A stretch of 62,749 nt of DNA from a virus (IMGVR_UViG_3300042520_000420:1-62749), one strand, 5' to 3'; positions 22,932-31,235 are shown, counted from the stretch's first letter. Notes: generated from the sequence alone by a model not told the origin. Numbers and translations: made by a program.

Positions 22932-24619
22932 CTCCCGACTTTGTCGATCAATTTCATTTCAACGAATCAACACGGGTAGCCTGCCCTGACTGCTCACCCG
23001 AACGCAGAAAACAAAATTCAAAAGATATGACACTGACCCGTAGACCTGACGGGGCGGTCGTTTATCACTGCCATCACTGCTTCACAAGCGGATCAATACA
23101 ACCACACAAGGAGAGAAAATTGTCTGTCGTTCCCGCACAAACTATCATCAACAACAAACTTCAGCCACATCATTACGCATGGTTGGCTGGTCGAGGAATC
23201 TCCCAGCAGACAGCCGACAAGATGAAGCTCTTTGCTTCTGACAAATATTTTGGTCGTTTAAACAAAACAGCAGACGCAATTGGATTCCCGTACTACCGTA
23301 ATGGGGCTCTCGTATCAGCAAAGTATCGAAGCTTTCCTGAGAAAGACTTTACACAAGAGGCAGGCGGGGCGCATGATTTCTTTGGCATTGATCAGGTGGA
23401 GAAAGGCAAACCCTTAATCATTGTTGAGGGTGAGATAGATTGCCTAACGCTGATGGAGGCAGGGATTGGCAATGTCGTATCAGTTCCAAGCGGCGCACCC
23501 ATCAAAGTGGCAGATGGCAAGGTATCGGCAACGGAAGACAAGAAGTTTGCTTATGTATGGAATGCTCGGGACATCATTGATGCCGCACCTTATGTAATCC
23601 TTGCAACTGACCAAGACACAGCAGGGCAGGCTCTTGCCGAAGAGTTAGCCAGACGCATAGGAAAAGAAAAGTGCCGGGTGGCTAAGTTCGATAAGAAGGA
23701 TTTAAACGAGGTGTTTCTCGATGATGACCCCACACGGACTGGGGAGGAGGCGATCCAAGAGATACTTGACTCGGCGGTGGCGTACCCGATTGCAGGCTTG
23801 AGCGATGCGACAACCTACCAAGATCGTTTAAACGACTTGTATGCGAAGGGTACGGGCAAAGGCTTTAGCACGGGCTACGCCTCCGTTGATAGCGTTTACA
23901 CGGTAGCGCCTGCCCAGTTGACGGTGGTCACAGGATATCCAAGTTCGGGTAAGTCCAACTTTGTTGATCAGGTCATGGTCAACCTTGCGAGGGGCGCTGA
24001 TTGGAAGTTTGCCATATGCTCGTTTGAAAACCAGCCCGAGATCCACATAAGCAGACTCATGGAAATCTACACAAAGAAACGATTCTTTGATGGGCGAGAC
24101 AGGATGACCGATGCCGACAAGGAGAGGGCGTTTAAATTCGTTAACGATCATTTTCTTTTCATCGACACCAATGGCGAAGAACCCAGCACTCTTGAGTCAA
24201 TCCTAGATCGGGCGAGGGTAGCGGTTAAACGCATGGGTGTAAGGGGCTTGGTCATCGACCCCTACAACTACATTGAGTTGGACAAATCAAATAGCACAGA
24301 GACCGAGGCGATCAGCAATATGCTGACCAAGGTGCAGAAGTTTTGTAAAGCACACGATGTACACACATGGTTTATCGCTCACCCATCAAAGATAAATCGG
24401 TCAGGTGTGGAGCAACCACGCCCCGATGGTATGTCGATCAGCGGATCAATGGCATGGTGGGCTAAGACCGACTGCGGCGTGACCGTTCACAGAAAAGATG
24501 ACTACGTTGAAATCGCAGTATGGAAATCAAGGTATCGCTGGGTTGGAACACAAGGCGAAACGACCCTGCTCTATAACAAGACCAGCGGCACATACGAAGA
24601 GAACCTCGACAAGTTCTAA
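22928..24619 (+). CDS. Primase-helicase (T7 gp4/Twinkle-type)
   Basis: 563 aa. N-terminal zinc ribbon with Cys at 19, 22, 48 and 51; TOPRIM core with IIVEGEIDCLTL (about 163-174) and ATDQDTAGQ (about 226); RecA-type helicase with GYPSSGKSN (about 336), GLVIDPYNY (about 440) and the WFIAHPSK motif (about 481). It would prime the lagging strand and unwind the fork as a ring in the cytoplasm. The ATG overlaps the stop of the HNH-like gene. No polymerase accompanies it here, so it probably works with the host polymerase. Contains GTTTAAAC at 23256 and 23826. Confidence 0.85.
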   Translation: MTPDFVDQFHFNESTRVACPDCSPERRKQNSKDMTLTRRPDGAVVYHCHHCFTSGSIQPHKERKLSVVPAQTIINNKLQPHHYAWLAGRGISQQTADKMKLFASDKYFGRLNKTADAIGFPYYRNGALVSAKYRSFPEKDFTQEAGGAHDFFGIDQVEKGKPLIIVEGEIDCLTLMEAGIGNVVSVPSGAPIKVADGKVSATEDKKFAYVWNARDIIDAAPYVILATDQDTAGQALAEELARRIGKEKCRVAKFDKKDLNEVFLDDDPTRTGEEAIQEILDSAVAYPIAGLSDATTYQDRLNDLYAKGTGKGFSTGYASVDSVYTVAPAQLTVVTGYPSSGKSNFVDQVMVNLARGADWKFAICSFENQPEIHISRLMEIYTKKRFFDGRDRMTDADKERAFKFVNDHFLFIDTNGEEPSTLESILDRARVAVKRMGVRGLVIDPYNYIELDKSNSTETEAISNMLTKVQKFCKAHDVHTWFIAHPSKINRSGVEQPRPDGMSISGSMAWWAKTDCGVTVHRKDDYVEIAVWKSRYRWVGTQGETTLLYNKTSGTYEENLDKF

Positions 24620-24848
24620 TCGTTTAAACAAAGCGATGCAGCCAGACGGGAAAAATCTGGCGAGCAGCGGGCTCGCTAGTAATGACCCGTTTAAACACAA
24701 CAGCAGCGTAGCGGCGTAGCATTTAAAATCAGAGAGTAAATTTGGTGGTAGGGAAACGTTTAAACACACAAGCTCATCTGGTGAGCTTCAGGTGGAGTTC
24801 GAGGCGCATAAGAAATCTTATGCACGTTTAAACGGTATGCACAAGACA
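24620..24848. repeat. Four regularly spaced GTTTAAAC palindromes with hairpins
   Basis: Noncoding stretch between the primase-helicase stop and the leftward terminator. GTTTAAAC occurs at 24622, 24689, 24758 and 24826, i.e. 67, 69 and 68 bp apart. The first interval holds two adjoining hairpins (24641-24646/24656-24661 and 24660-24665/24671-24676). The third holds two perfect 7-bp hairpins (24770-24776/24782-24788 and 24806-24812/24817-24823). The second contains a CGTAGC direct repeat. The spacers are not alike in sequence; only the palindrome and spacing are conserved. Confidence 0.7.
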
Positions 24849-24874
24849 AAAAAATACCCAGCACGAGGCTGGGT
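24848..24874 (-). terminator. Intrinsic terminator of leftward block
   Basis: ACCCAGC/GCTGGGT (24856-24862 with 24868-24874, 5-nt loop) followed on the minus strand by a run of seven T interrupted by one A (complement of 24848-24855). It lies 7 nt after the stop of the 24881 gene and ends the leftward operon. Confidence 0.8.
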
Positions 24875-24880
24875 TGGCGC

Positions 24881-25114
24881 TCACATATGAGCATGGAAGA
24901 CTGCTCGGGTTAGCTTGTCATAGCGCCCCACAATCCTACGTTGTCGGTCTTTATCCATCCGATACAACTCCCATATTCCAGCGGCATACCGAATGAATTT
25001 CTCATTGGTCTTGATGAATCGCTCGTCATTCTGAAGATCGATAAGGTTGTCATGCTTGTATGCAGTTTTGAGGAATATGGGATCACGGTTAGTTATGGTC
25101 TTGATTGGGCTCAT
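24881..25114 (-). CDS. Small hypothetical protein
   Basis: 77 aa from ATG 25114; TTG 25120 is possible. Basic and helical (FLKTAYKHDNLIDLQNDERF, KFIRYAAGIWELYRMDKDRQ). Last gene of the leftward block, overlapping the gene before it by 26 nt. Function unknown. Confidence 0.5.
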   Translation of the reverse strand: MSPIKTITNRDPIFLKTAYKHDNLIDLQNDERFIKTNEKFIRYAAGIWELYRMDKDRQRRIVGRYDKLTRAVFHAHM

Positions 25115-25391
25115 CACCAATAAACAATTCAGCGTCCTTGACTGGGATTGCCTTATCGAACACTATCTGTCCAAAGTAATAATGCCCCAGTGCGGCATCG
25201 AGGACATCCCAGTTGATGCCCACCTCTGCATCATGTTTGTCAGCCATGATCTTCAAGACGTTTAAACAATCATTGTCGGTCATGGTGCTTTGATCTGCGC
25301 CCGACTCTTCCATGTACTGGCGTACATCTTCAATGCACCACTCGACACGCAACACCCATTCACCCTCGTTGTTTTGAATTACTTGTGCCAT
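25089..25391 (-). CDS. Hypothetical protein
   Basis: 100 aa; ATG overlaps the upstream TAA (TAATG). Acidic; begins MAQVIQNNEGEWVLRVEWCI and contains VGINWDVLDAALGHYY. A GTTTAAAC copy at 25260 encodes VLK. No family recognised. Confidence 0.55.
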   Translation of the reverse strand: MAQVIQNNEGEWVLRVEWCIEDVRQYMEESGADQSTMTDNDCLNVLKIMADKHDAEVGINWDVLDAALGHYYFGQIVFDKAIPVKDAELFIGDEPNQDHN

Positions 25392-25558
25392 TATTCAATC
25401 TCCTCTACGTCAACAATTCTCCAGTCACCACTGTCGGCGCTGGTAAAGTTTCCACCGTCCATGCTCCTAGCCAACTCGTAAGCTTGGTCTTTATCTTCTG
25501 CCTCAATCTCGACAAAGCAGGTCTTGGTGTAGTAAGCGGTGATATTATATTTTTTCAT
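25391..25558 (-). CDS. DpnD/PcfM-like small protein
   Basis: 55 aa, ATG 25558. The sequence MKKYNITAYYTKTCFVEIEA, then EDKDQAYELARSM and a C-terminal WRIVDVEEIE, fits the DpnD-PcfM-like pattern (short strand, V-E-V-x-A-E-D-x-x-x-A-x-x-x-A, strand). Such proteins are common in phages and mobile elements, with no settled role. It overlaps the upstream gene by 14 nt. Confidence 0.55.
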   Translation of the reverse strand: MKKYNITAYYTKTCFVEIEAEDKDQAYELARSMDGGNFTSADSGDWRIVDVEEIE

Positions 25559-25697
25559 CAGTCATCTCCTCTTCCAAATCATCATCGCTGACCTCGTCAA
25601 CCATAATTGATATTACTCGTAAGCCCTCAAAGATTTCGACAACCTCAAAGTCGATACCCGCCTTGTCCAGTGCTTCATACAGTTCATCTGCAGTCAT
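25545..25697 (-). CDS. Small acidic protein
   Basis: 50 aa, ATG 25697 with ATGA overlap to the previous gene. MTADELYEALDKAGIDFEVV and a very acidic end (VSDDDLEEEM). Acidic early phage proteins sometimes bind host enzymes, but no family is recognised here. Confidence 0.5.
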   Translation of the reverse strand: MTADELYEALDKAGIDFEVVEIFEGLRVISIMVDEVSDDDLEEEMTDEKI

Positions 25698-25945
25698 TCT
25701 GATTCTCCATTATCTTCACCGTGCGCATTGAATTTATGCGGCACGTTGGTCTCTGACAATACCAAGCCATTGCAATCAAATACAGTGACGGTAAACCATT
25801 CTTCCATTTGACGTATGCACACATACCCGCCATCCTTTGTCACCTCATGGTAGGCTTTGTCGTATACGTCAAAGTTGACAACAACTGAGTCATCATCAAG
25901 TCGATCTGTGTTCATCAAAATTACTTCATGGTCTTGCAGTTTCAT
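25694..25945 (-). CDS. Hypothetical protein
   Basis: 83 aa; start within the last codons of the upstream gene, preceded by GGAGAGAGAAA. Beta-rich (SVVVNFDVYDKAYHEV, FTVTVFDCNGLVLSET) and acidic, compatible with a small beta-sandwich. No family recognised. Confidence 0.5.
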   Translation of the reverse strand: MKLQDHEVILMNTDRLDDDSVVVNFDVYDKAYHEVTKDGGYVCIRQMEEWFTVTVFDCNGLVLSETNVPHKFNAHGEDNGESE

Positions 25946-26246
25946 TTTCTCTCTCCTTTGTGTTTAAACGTTTATCCAGTCGAATGGATTCTTTGTGTGC
26001 GGCGGCAAGTGCAAGTTCAATGGTTGTATGCGCCGAGAGGTTGACCCACCCCACATTGCGCTTGCGAACAAGCGAAACGATATAGGGGCGTTTGCGATCA
26101 ACATCGACCCATCTACTCAAATTACGCCATGACTGATGTCTGATGTAAATAAAGTCACCGTGCTTGAGGCACTCAAGCCAAGGCGTGGTCACCAGTGAAT
26201 CTTGGAGTGCGCCTGTCGGCATACCCTCACCTAAAAATATCTTCAT
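25926..26246 (-). CDS. Hypothetical protein
   Basis: 106 aa from ATG 26246, which has AGGAGAGACAAC upstream; the longer frame to 26315 lacks a site. Contains FIYIRHQSWRNLSRWVDVDR and RNVGWVNLSAHTTIELALAA. GTTTAAAC lies at 25962 in the coding region and at 26259 just upstream of the start. Unknown role. Confidence 0.55.
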   Translation of the reverse strand: MKIFLGEGMPTGALQDSLVTTPWLECLKHGDFIYIRHQSWRNLSRWVDVDRKRPYIVSLVRKRNVGWVNLSAHTTIELALAAAHKESIRLDKRLNTKERENETARP

Positions 26247-26268
26247 GTTGTCTCTCCTGTTTAAACGG

Positions 26269-26493
26269 TTAATGAATCTCGTCACTTGATGGACGAGTGA
26301 ATTGCTCAAAGTCATATGTCAGCGCACATGACTTGAGGTAGTCCTCTGCCCCGATCTTTGCATCCAATGCAAGATTAGCGGCGACCTTTAGCAGAATCGG
26401 CACAAGCACCTCTGCTGAGAGTTCAACCATGTCGCAACCATCGATCACGGCACGGTAGAACGCTCCAGCACGTTTGACTTCATCTTCATTCAT
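26269..26493 (-). CDS. Small helical protein
   Basis: 74 aa; its start overlaps the stop of the upstream gene. Contains FYRAVIDGCDMVELSAEVLV and LKVAANLALDAKIGAEDYLK. Helical and acidic; unknown. Confidence 0.5.
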   Translation of the reverse strand: MNEDEVKRAGAFYRAVIDGCDMVELSAEVLVPILLKVAANLALDAKIGAEDYLKSCALTYDFEQFTRPSSDEIH

Positions 26494-26803
26494 TGGGCAG
26501 GCTCATTCGATTGAAGACGTAGTCAATACCCCTCTTGGCATTGGCATCAAGCCCATGCTTTTTTATGTCCTCAAGCACCATGTACATATCGGGGGCGATG
26601 GCGATCAATTTGGCATTCGCCTGCTGGGTGAGCAGGCTCGACACGTTGCTGGAGCAGTTGGCGACCAGCACCTCACCCTTGGTTGTCTTTGCCCATACGG
26701 TGTTGCCCTTGAGACCAGTACCAAGCTTGCGCTCCCAAAAACCAGCGGTAGTGTGCTTGAACGTGTTGTTGTGGTGCAGTAAGCCAACTATCATGTTTTT
26801 CAT
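26486..26803 (-). CDS. Hypothetical protein downstream of the VWA gene
   Basis: 105 aa from ATG 26803, with GGAG 8 nt upstream; ATG 26818 would overlap the VWA stop. MIVGLLHHNNTFKHTTAGFW leads into strands (LKGNTVWAKTTKGEVLVANC) and then helices. Placement directly after the AAA+/VWA pair suggests a shared transcript. No family assigned. Confidence 0.5.
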   Translation of the reverse strand: MKNMIVGLLHHNNTFKHTTAGFWERKLGTGLKGNTVWAKTTKGEVLVANCSSNVSSLLTQQANAKLIAIAPDMYMVLEDIKKHGLDANAKRGIDYVFNRMSLPNE

Positions 26804-26819
26804 AAAAGTGTTCTCCATT

Positions 26820-28538
26820 TCATGCCGCCAACTTGATCTGCTTGAATGTTGCAGTGCCAAGATCAGTCACGTTGCTGATCATGATGCCTTGACCATAGGT
26901 GCTGGTAACGTCATTGCAGATGCCGATACCGATTGTGGTGATGCCAAGATTGCGACCAGCGTCAGCCTGTTGCTTGACTGCATTGCGGTTACCGTCACCG
27001 TCAGTGATAACAAAGCAGATCTTGCGCTCTTCACGGCGACCCAGCAACATATTGTGGGCATAGCGCAGGGCAAAGAAGTCATTGGTAGCACCACCATTAC
27101 CAACCGCCTGCAAGAGCGGCAGAGTGCGCTTGTAAGGGGCGCTGAATGGCTTGATGATGGACGCCTCGTCACCGAATGTCAGCACGGCGGTTGACACATT
27201 GGCGGCACTGAGGGTCTCCAGCAAGGCGGCACAAGTCTGCACTGCTGGGCTGATGTTGCTTGCTTTTATGTCATAACCAAACATGGAGTTGGAAACATCC
27301 AACACGATCACCACTGCAGAGTCGATGCCCTCGACCTCTTCACGGCGTTTAAACAGATTGACGTTGCCGATGGGGATTGTCTTCAGTGTGCGAGAGTTGA
27401 TCTTGCCTGCACGTTGGTTGGGGTTGTAGTTGCTGGTATCGCTGTTGTCGAACAGGCGCTTGACTTCAAAGCGCAGGCGAGCAGGCACTGCATTGGTCAA
27501 GGTGATACGCTGATTCATGCCGACATGAGCGCCATCTTTTTTCAGCGATGAATGCTCGGCGTATGTACCGTGCGTTGCTTGACCCTTGGGTGCTTGGTTG
27601 CTGGGCTCGACCAAGACTGCCTGAGTCTTGGAAGTGATGGGCTTGGCAGTGCCTGCATCAGGGGCATCAGCGCCATTGTCGGGGTCACCCTTGGGGTCAC
27701 CCTTACCTTGACCCTGATCGGGGCTTGTAGGGGCATTCTGACCGTCCTCAGAGGCATCACCTTGACCAGCATCACCTTGGGCTTGACCGTCTTGTGGCTG
27801 ACCAGCGTCACCATTTTGGAACTGACCGTCTTGATCACCAGCGTCACCATCTTGGGGTTGATCGGGTTGATCAAGCTTGGGTGCATCGGCGGTCTTGGGC
27901 AGTTGGTTGTAAACCCACTCAGCGATGGCGAGGGTATCGGCGCTGGACTTTGCAACCATTGTGCGTTTAAACGCTTCATCGAATATGGGCTTGAGTCCCA
28001 GTGCGACAGGCACTTTTTGAGTCGCATGGCGGCGGCAGTACACGGCGAGGGCAAAGGGGTATTGGGCGGGGTTAGTCCAATCGACCTTGGCGGCAAGGGC
28101 TTGATCGACCATGTCATCGATCAGAGCGGTCAGCGTGGCAGTGATGTTGCCCAGCAAGTTGGCGGCGATCCCAGCGTGTTCGATGTATGCGTCCTCGACT
28201 GCATTGTGCAGGCGTTGAACGTAACCGATGGATGCTTGCACGTTGAAGTCGGTGTACTTGGAATGAAGCAATTCATGGATGATGAAACCCACATACTTGG
28301 TCATGGTTGCTTGGGTGATCACTGCATCATCTTGAATGTTGGCGACCTTGACCACGCCCTTGGCGTTGACGCAAGCGGTTTGTGTGCCTACGCACCAAAT
28401 CAGGCGTGGGTGTTTCACGCCCAGTGCTTGAGCGGCATGGTGAAAGAACGAGTCGATGGCAGAGCGGAACTGGTAGCCACGCACCGAGCGGCGACCAAGC
28501 ATTTGCTGAATTGTGGTGATGGGTTTAGCGGTTGTCAT
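26820..28538 (-). CDS. CobT-like protein: HExxH zincin-like domain plus VWA domain
   Basis: 572 aa from ATG 28538 (GAGGTCAAC upstream). N-terminal domain with HELLHSKYTDF (H88, E89, H92) followed by NAVEDAYIEH (E115), the arrangement seen in VWA/CobT-type metallo-domains. A long Asp/Gln/Gly-rich linker (about 210-320) follows. The C-terminal VWA domain has the MIDAS sequence DVSNSM (about 411) and ITDGDGN further on. Paired with the AAA+ gene 7 nt upstream, it resembles CobS-CobT/MoxR-VWA chelatase or remodelling pairs. A true cobalt chelatase role is not implied; the target in infection is unknown. Confidence 0.75.
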   Translation of the reverse strand: MTTAKPITTIQQMLGRRSVRGYQFRSAIDSFFHHAAQALGVKHPRLIWCVGTQTACVNAKGVVKVANIQDDAVITQATMTKYVGFIIHELLHSKYTDFNVQASIGYVQRLHNAVEDAYIEHAGIAANLLGNITATLTALIDDMVDQALAAKVDWTNPAQYPFALAVYCRRHATQKVPVALGLKPIFDEAFKRTMVAKSSADTLAIAEWVYNQLPKTADAPKLDQPDQPQDGDAGDQDGQFQNGDAGQPQDGQAQGDAGQGDASEDGQNAPTSPDQGQGKGDPKGDPDNGADAPDAGTAKPITSKTQAVLVEPSNQAPKGQATHGTYAEHSSLKKDGAHVGMNQRITLTNAVPARLRFEVKRLFDNSDTSNYNPNQRAGKINSRTLKTIPIGNVNLFKRREEVEGIDSAVVIVLDVSNSMFGYDIKASNISPAVQTCAALLETLSAANVSTAVLTFGDEASIIKPFSAPYKRTLPLLQAVGNGGATNDFFALRYAHNMLLGRREERKICFVITDGDGNRNAVKQQADAGRNLGITTIGIGICNDVTSTYGQGIMISNVTDLGTATFKQIKLAA

Positions 28539-28545
28539 GTTGACC

Positions 28546-29991
28546 TCAGATGTTGTTGGCGATGAATGACTGATCGATGCAAGCTTGCTTGATCGCTTCA
28601 ATGGCGGCGTGGGACTCGGCGGGTTGCTTGGCGACAATGGTTGACTCCCATGCCTCGTTGACGCTCATCATGTCGAGTGAGCGAATGAATGCGAGAACGC
28701 ATCGAATCGATGGGGCATCGACAACATCACCAGTGGCGACCTTGGTGCGAGCGACATGGACTGCTTTAAGAACGTGTCTCGCCAACTCGGGCTTGCAGTT
28801 TGTGTGGTTGACCACTGCCTCGACTTCTTTTTCAAGGGGTAAGAAGTCAAAGTGAACGACTCGGGCAAAGCGATCAACGAGGGATGAATTCATTTGACGA
28901 GTGTCGGCATACCGACCCGAGTCATCACCATTGCCCAGCGTGTTGTCGGCAGTGAAGACCAATACCCCAAGGGCTCGTCTCCACACTGCACCGCCGTAGG
29001 AAACGGCACTGCGAGGCTCTAGGAAGCCATTCAAGGGGGCTAAGTTACCAGCGGCGGCATTGGTGACCTCGTCCAACAGAATGACCGTTGATGGGCTTGT
29101 AAAGGCGGTCAGGAAGTCCCTTGGTTGGAACTGAGTGCCTGTGGTTGGATCGTACCCAGTGTCACCGAGGTAATGGGCAGGCTCAGTGTGCTTTTCAAAG
29201 TTGATGCGAACAAAATTGCGACCAGTGCGAGCGGCAAACTGCTGGGCGGTCATGGTCTTGCCTGTACCCTTGTCACCGCCGAACCATACATTCTCACCAG
29301 TGCGCTGGGATTGAATCAAGTGGCGCAGGATGGTCTCAGTCCAAATGAACGTGTCATCGATGGCGGGTGCGTTGGCGTGATCCCAAATGTCAACTATCAC
29401 AGGCTTGCCCTTGGCATCTCTCAGGTCAATGCCGAATACATCGATGCAGGGCTTGGATGCCACGACAGTGGCGGCGACCAGTGACCCGATAACGTCTTGA
29501 GCCCCAGCGTCCTCGACTGCCTGCTTGAACGGTTTAAACGCATCAGCGACTGCTTGGGTGACTGCAAGGTTGACCGAGGCGGGATCGACCACTGCCTGCT
29601 TGGTGATGGCATCGACTGACTGCTTGAGTTGATCGATGCGACCATTCGCAATGAACAGGGCATCATCCAGTTCTTTAGCCTGCTCATGGTTTTGCTGGGC
29701 GATGGTGACCGAGGTCTTAGCCTGCTTGAGGGCATCAAGGGCGACTGACTCAGCCCGAGATGCGGCTTGGGCGGCGGCATCAACCTTTGCAGTGTCGTGC
29801 GATGCGGCGGCGGGTGCTTGGGCGATGCAGTCATCGATGCTGATTTTGCCTGCCACTACCAAGTCAGCGAGGCGCTCGGCGGCTTGGGCTTTGCTGACTG
29901 CCATGTGGTCAGAGATGTACTTTTTGTAGGCTTGGTTCACTGCCACTGTGGGCAGGGTGAAGATCTTGTCGAAAATGATTTGTCTGCTCAT
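28546..29991 (-). CDS. MoxR/CobS-like AAA+ ATPase
   Basis: 481 aa. N-terminal coiled-coil region (about 66-165), then a AAA+ core with Walker A GDKGTGKT (239-246), Walker B VILLDE (303-308), a sensor-1 segment FTADNTLGNGDDSGRY, and the arginine-finger region NSSLVDRFARVVHFDF. This matches CobS/MoxR ATPases, which work with a VWA partner to remodel protein complexes or insert metals. The VWA gene follows immediately. A GTTTAAAC copy lies at 29532. The region looks richer in G and C than the rest of the window. Confidence 0.8.
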   Translation of the reverse strand: MSRQIIFDKIFTLPTVAVNQAYKKYISDHMAVSKAQAAERLADLVVAGKISIDDCIAQAPAAASHDTAKVDAAAQAASRAESVALDALKQAKTSVTIAQQNHEQAKELDDALFIANGRIDQLKQSVDAITKQAVVDPASVNLAVTQAVADAFKPFKQAVEDAGAQDVIGSLVAATVVASKPCIDVFGIDLRDAKGKPVIVDIWDHANAPAIDDTFIWTETILRHLIQSQRTGENVWFGGDKGTGKTMTAQQFAARTGRNFVRINFEKHTEPAHYLGDTGYDPTTGTQFQPRDFLTAFTSPSTVILLDEVTNAAAGNLAPLNGFLEPRSAVSYGGAVWRRALGVLVFTADNTLGNGDDSGRYADTRQMNSSLVDRFARVVHFDFLPLEKEVEAVVNHTNCKPELARHVLKAVHVARTKVATGDVVDAPSIRCVLAFIRSLDMMSVNEAWESTIVAKQPAESHAAIEAIKQACIDQSFIANNI

Positions 29992-30000
29992 GATGTTCTT

Positions 30001-30297
30001 TCAGAGTGCGGTTTTTTGAATGGCTGACTTCACTATGCGATTCCAGTCGCTGATCGTGATGGCGGCAGGCAACCAAGTGGGGCGCTTGCGTTGATGGATT
30101 TGCTCTGCCCCGAAAGGCAAAATCACGCCGTTTAAAAGCACCCTAGTGCGAACGTCATAACCCCAGCCCATTGGAGTGCCATAGTCAAACAGTTCGACCC
30201 GCACCTCGTAGGTTTTAAAGTAAGAGTCAGTGGCGTTGATGACTGGGGCGGTGCGAATGACTTGATCCGCCTTGGTCATGTTGATAAAGAATTGCAT
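30001..30297 (-). CDS. Hypothetical protein in AAA+/VWA operon
   Basis: 98 aa from ATG 30297 (AAGGGGCAGACC upstream). Beta-rich: DSYFKTYEVRVELFDYG, GYDVRTRVLLNGVILPFGAE, then basic RKRPTW and a C-terminal helix. It lies between the SprT-like and AAA+ genes with short gaps, so likely co-expressed. No family assigned. Confidence 0.55.
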   Translation of the reverse strand: MQFFINMTKADQVIRTAPVINATDSYFKTYEVRVELFDYGTPMGWGYDVRTRVLLNGVILPFGAEQIHQRKRPTWLPAAITISDWNRIVKSAIQKTAL

Positions 30298-30307
30298 GGT
30301 CTGCCCC

Positions 30308-30904
30308 TTATGCCAAGATGAATTTTGCGTTGCACATTTCAATGCCATTGGGCATTTTTGTGCCGCACGTTGGCAGACCCTTATCTGCCCAGTGCTGAGT
30401 CAAGCGCACCTTGAATCCACACTTGGGGCAGAGCGCCAACATCATGCGAGTCCCCTGTTTTTTGCGGGTAGTCATGGTCAGAGCGCCATGCGGGTACTCG
30501 CCAAGAGCGGCGATGATTGACCCATATACATCCATGAACTTAAGGTTGCCCTTAGTCGCCTTGTAAGGGGCAGATCCTGCCCCGATTGGGATCAAGTGCA
30601 TGGCATCAGCGACACGCTGGAAGTTCACGCCATGATTCATTGCACCAGCAGTGGCATGGCATAACTCATGCACAAGGGTCTCAAAGATCTGCACAGGGTC
30701 TTCAAGTGTGGGGCTAATGAAGATGTTGAACGAGCCATCGCTCGATGTAGTGTCAGCCCAGCATTCGCCAATAGCACCTGATCGCTTGGCAGTCGAGGGT
30801 AAGCCACAAGCCACTTTGATGGCGAGTGGCAGGGTCTCACCGTAGTGAGTGAACAGTGGGCGCAACTCGCTCACTGCATCTGCTAACCAGTCTTCACGAT
30901 TCAT
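30308..30904 (-). CDS. SprT-like zinc metalloprotease-like protein
   Basis: 198 aa, first gene of this leftward block, AAGGACTCTGAA before ATG. The motif LVHELCHATAGAMNHG supplies H79, E80, H83 and H91 in the SprT arrangement. The C-terminal part has CPKCGFKVRL ... CGTKM ... MCNAKF, a zinc ribbon as in SprT family members. SprT/SPRTN-type proteins cut proteins crosslinked to or bound on DNA. It could clear host proteins from phage DNA, or serve the neighbouring AAA+/VWA pair. Confidence 0.65.
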   Translation of the reverse strand: MNREDWLADAVSELRPLFTHYGETLPLAIKVACGLPSTAKRSGAIGECWADTTSSDGSFNIFISPTLEDPVQIFETLVHELCHATAGAMNHGVNFQRVADAMHLIPIGAGSAPYKATKGNLKFMDVYGSIIAALGEYPHGALTMTTRKKQGTRMMLALCPKCGFKVRLTQHWADKGLPTCGTKMPNGIEMCNAKFILA

Positions 30905-31109
30905 TTCAGAGTCCTTTTAAACATCACCAATATGGGTGAATCCGCATTTGACCACTCTGATATCAAATGCACAAGAACTATTGATATATGCCTGACTGTA
31001 GTGTGGGGTTATTAGCTGGGTACTGGTGCAAATCGAGGGTCAATTTTGCCTGTTGAAAACAAAAAGCAACATGGCATTTAGAAGCGTTTTAAGGGGGGTA
31101 GAAGGGGGG

Positions 31110-31235
31110 TCTAGATCAACGAGTGTCTAGGTATCAACCGAGGTCAAAATCGATTCTAGGGGGGTTTTAATCGATTCTAGAGCCATGTATGTTTATACAG
31201 TAACACTTTGCCTAATTATTTAGCACTGGTTCTAG
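31110..31235. repeat. Five TCTAG sites in divergent intergenic region
   Basis: TCTAG at 31110, 31126, 31155, 31176 and 31231. The first two sit in a direct repeat (GTCTAG-(A)TCAAC / GTCTAGGTATCAAC); the middle pair sits in repeats of ATCGATTCTAG. They may be operator or replication-protein sites. Confidence 0.4.

Noticed and set aside
24498-24719. Short plus-strand frame overlapping the helicase end and palindrome array
   Set aside because: Out of frame with the helicase, no ribosome site, and crosses several hairpins.
24620-24848. CRISPR array
   Set aside because: Spacing is regular but the repeat is only 8 bp and palindromic, and there are no cas genes.
27552-28565. 337-aa plus-strand frame opposite the VWA gene
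   Set aside because: Repetitive hydrophobic composition is the antisense of the Asp/Gln-rich linker; the minus strand has a clear VWA domain.
26820-29991. True cobaltochelatase CobS/CobT
   Set aside because: Domain order is similar but no cobalamin gene is near, and similar AAA+/VWA pairs serve other roles.
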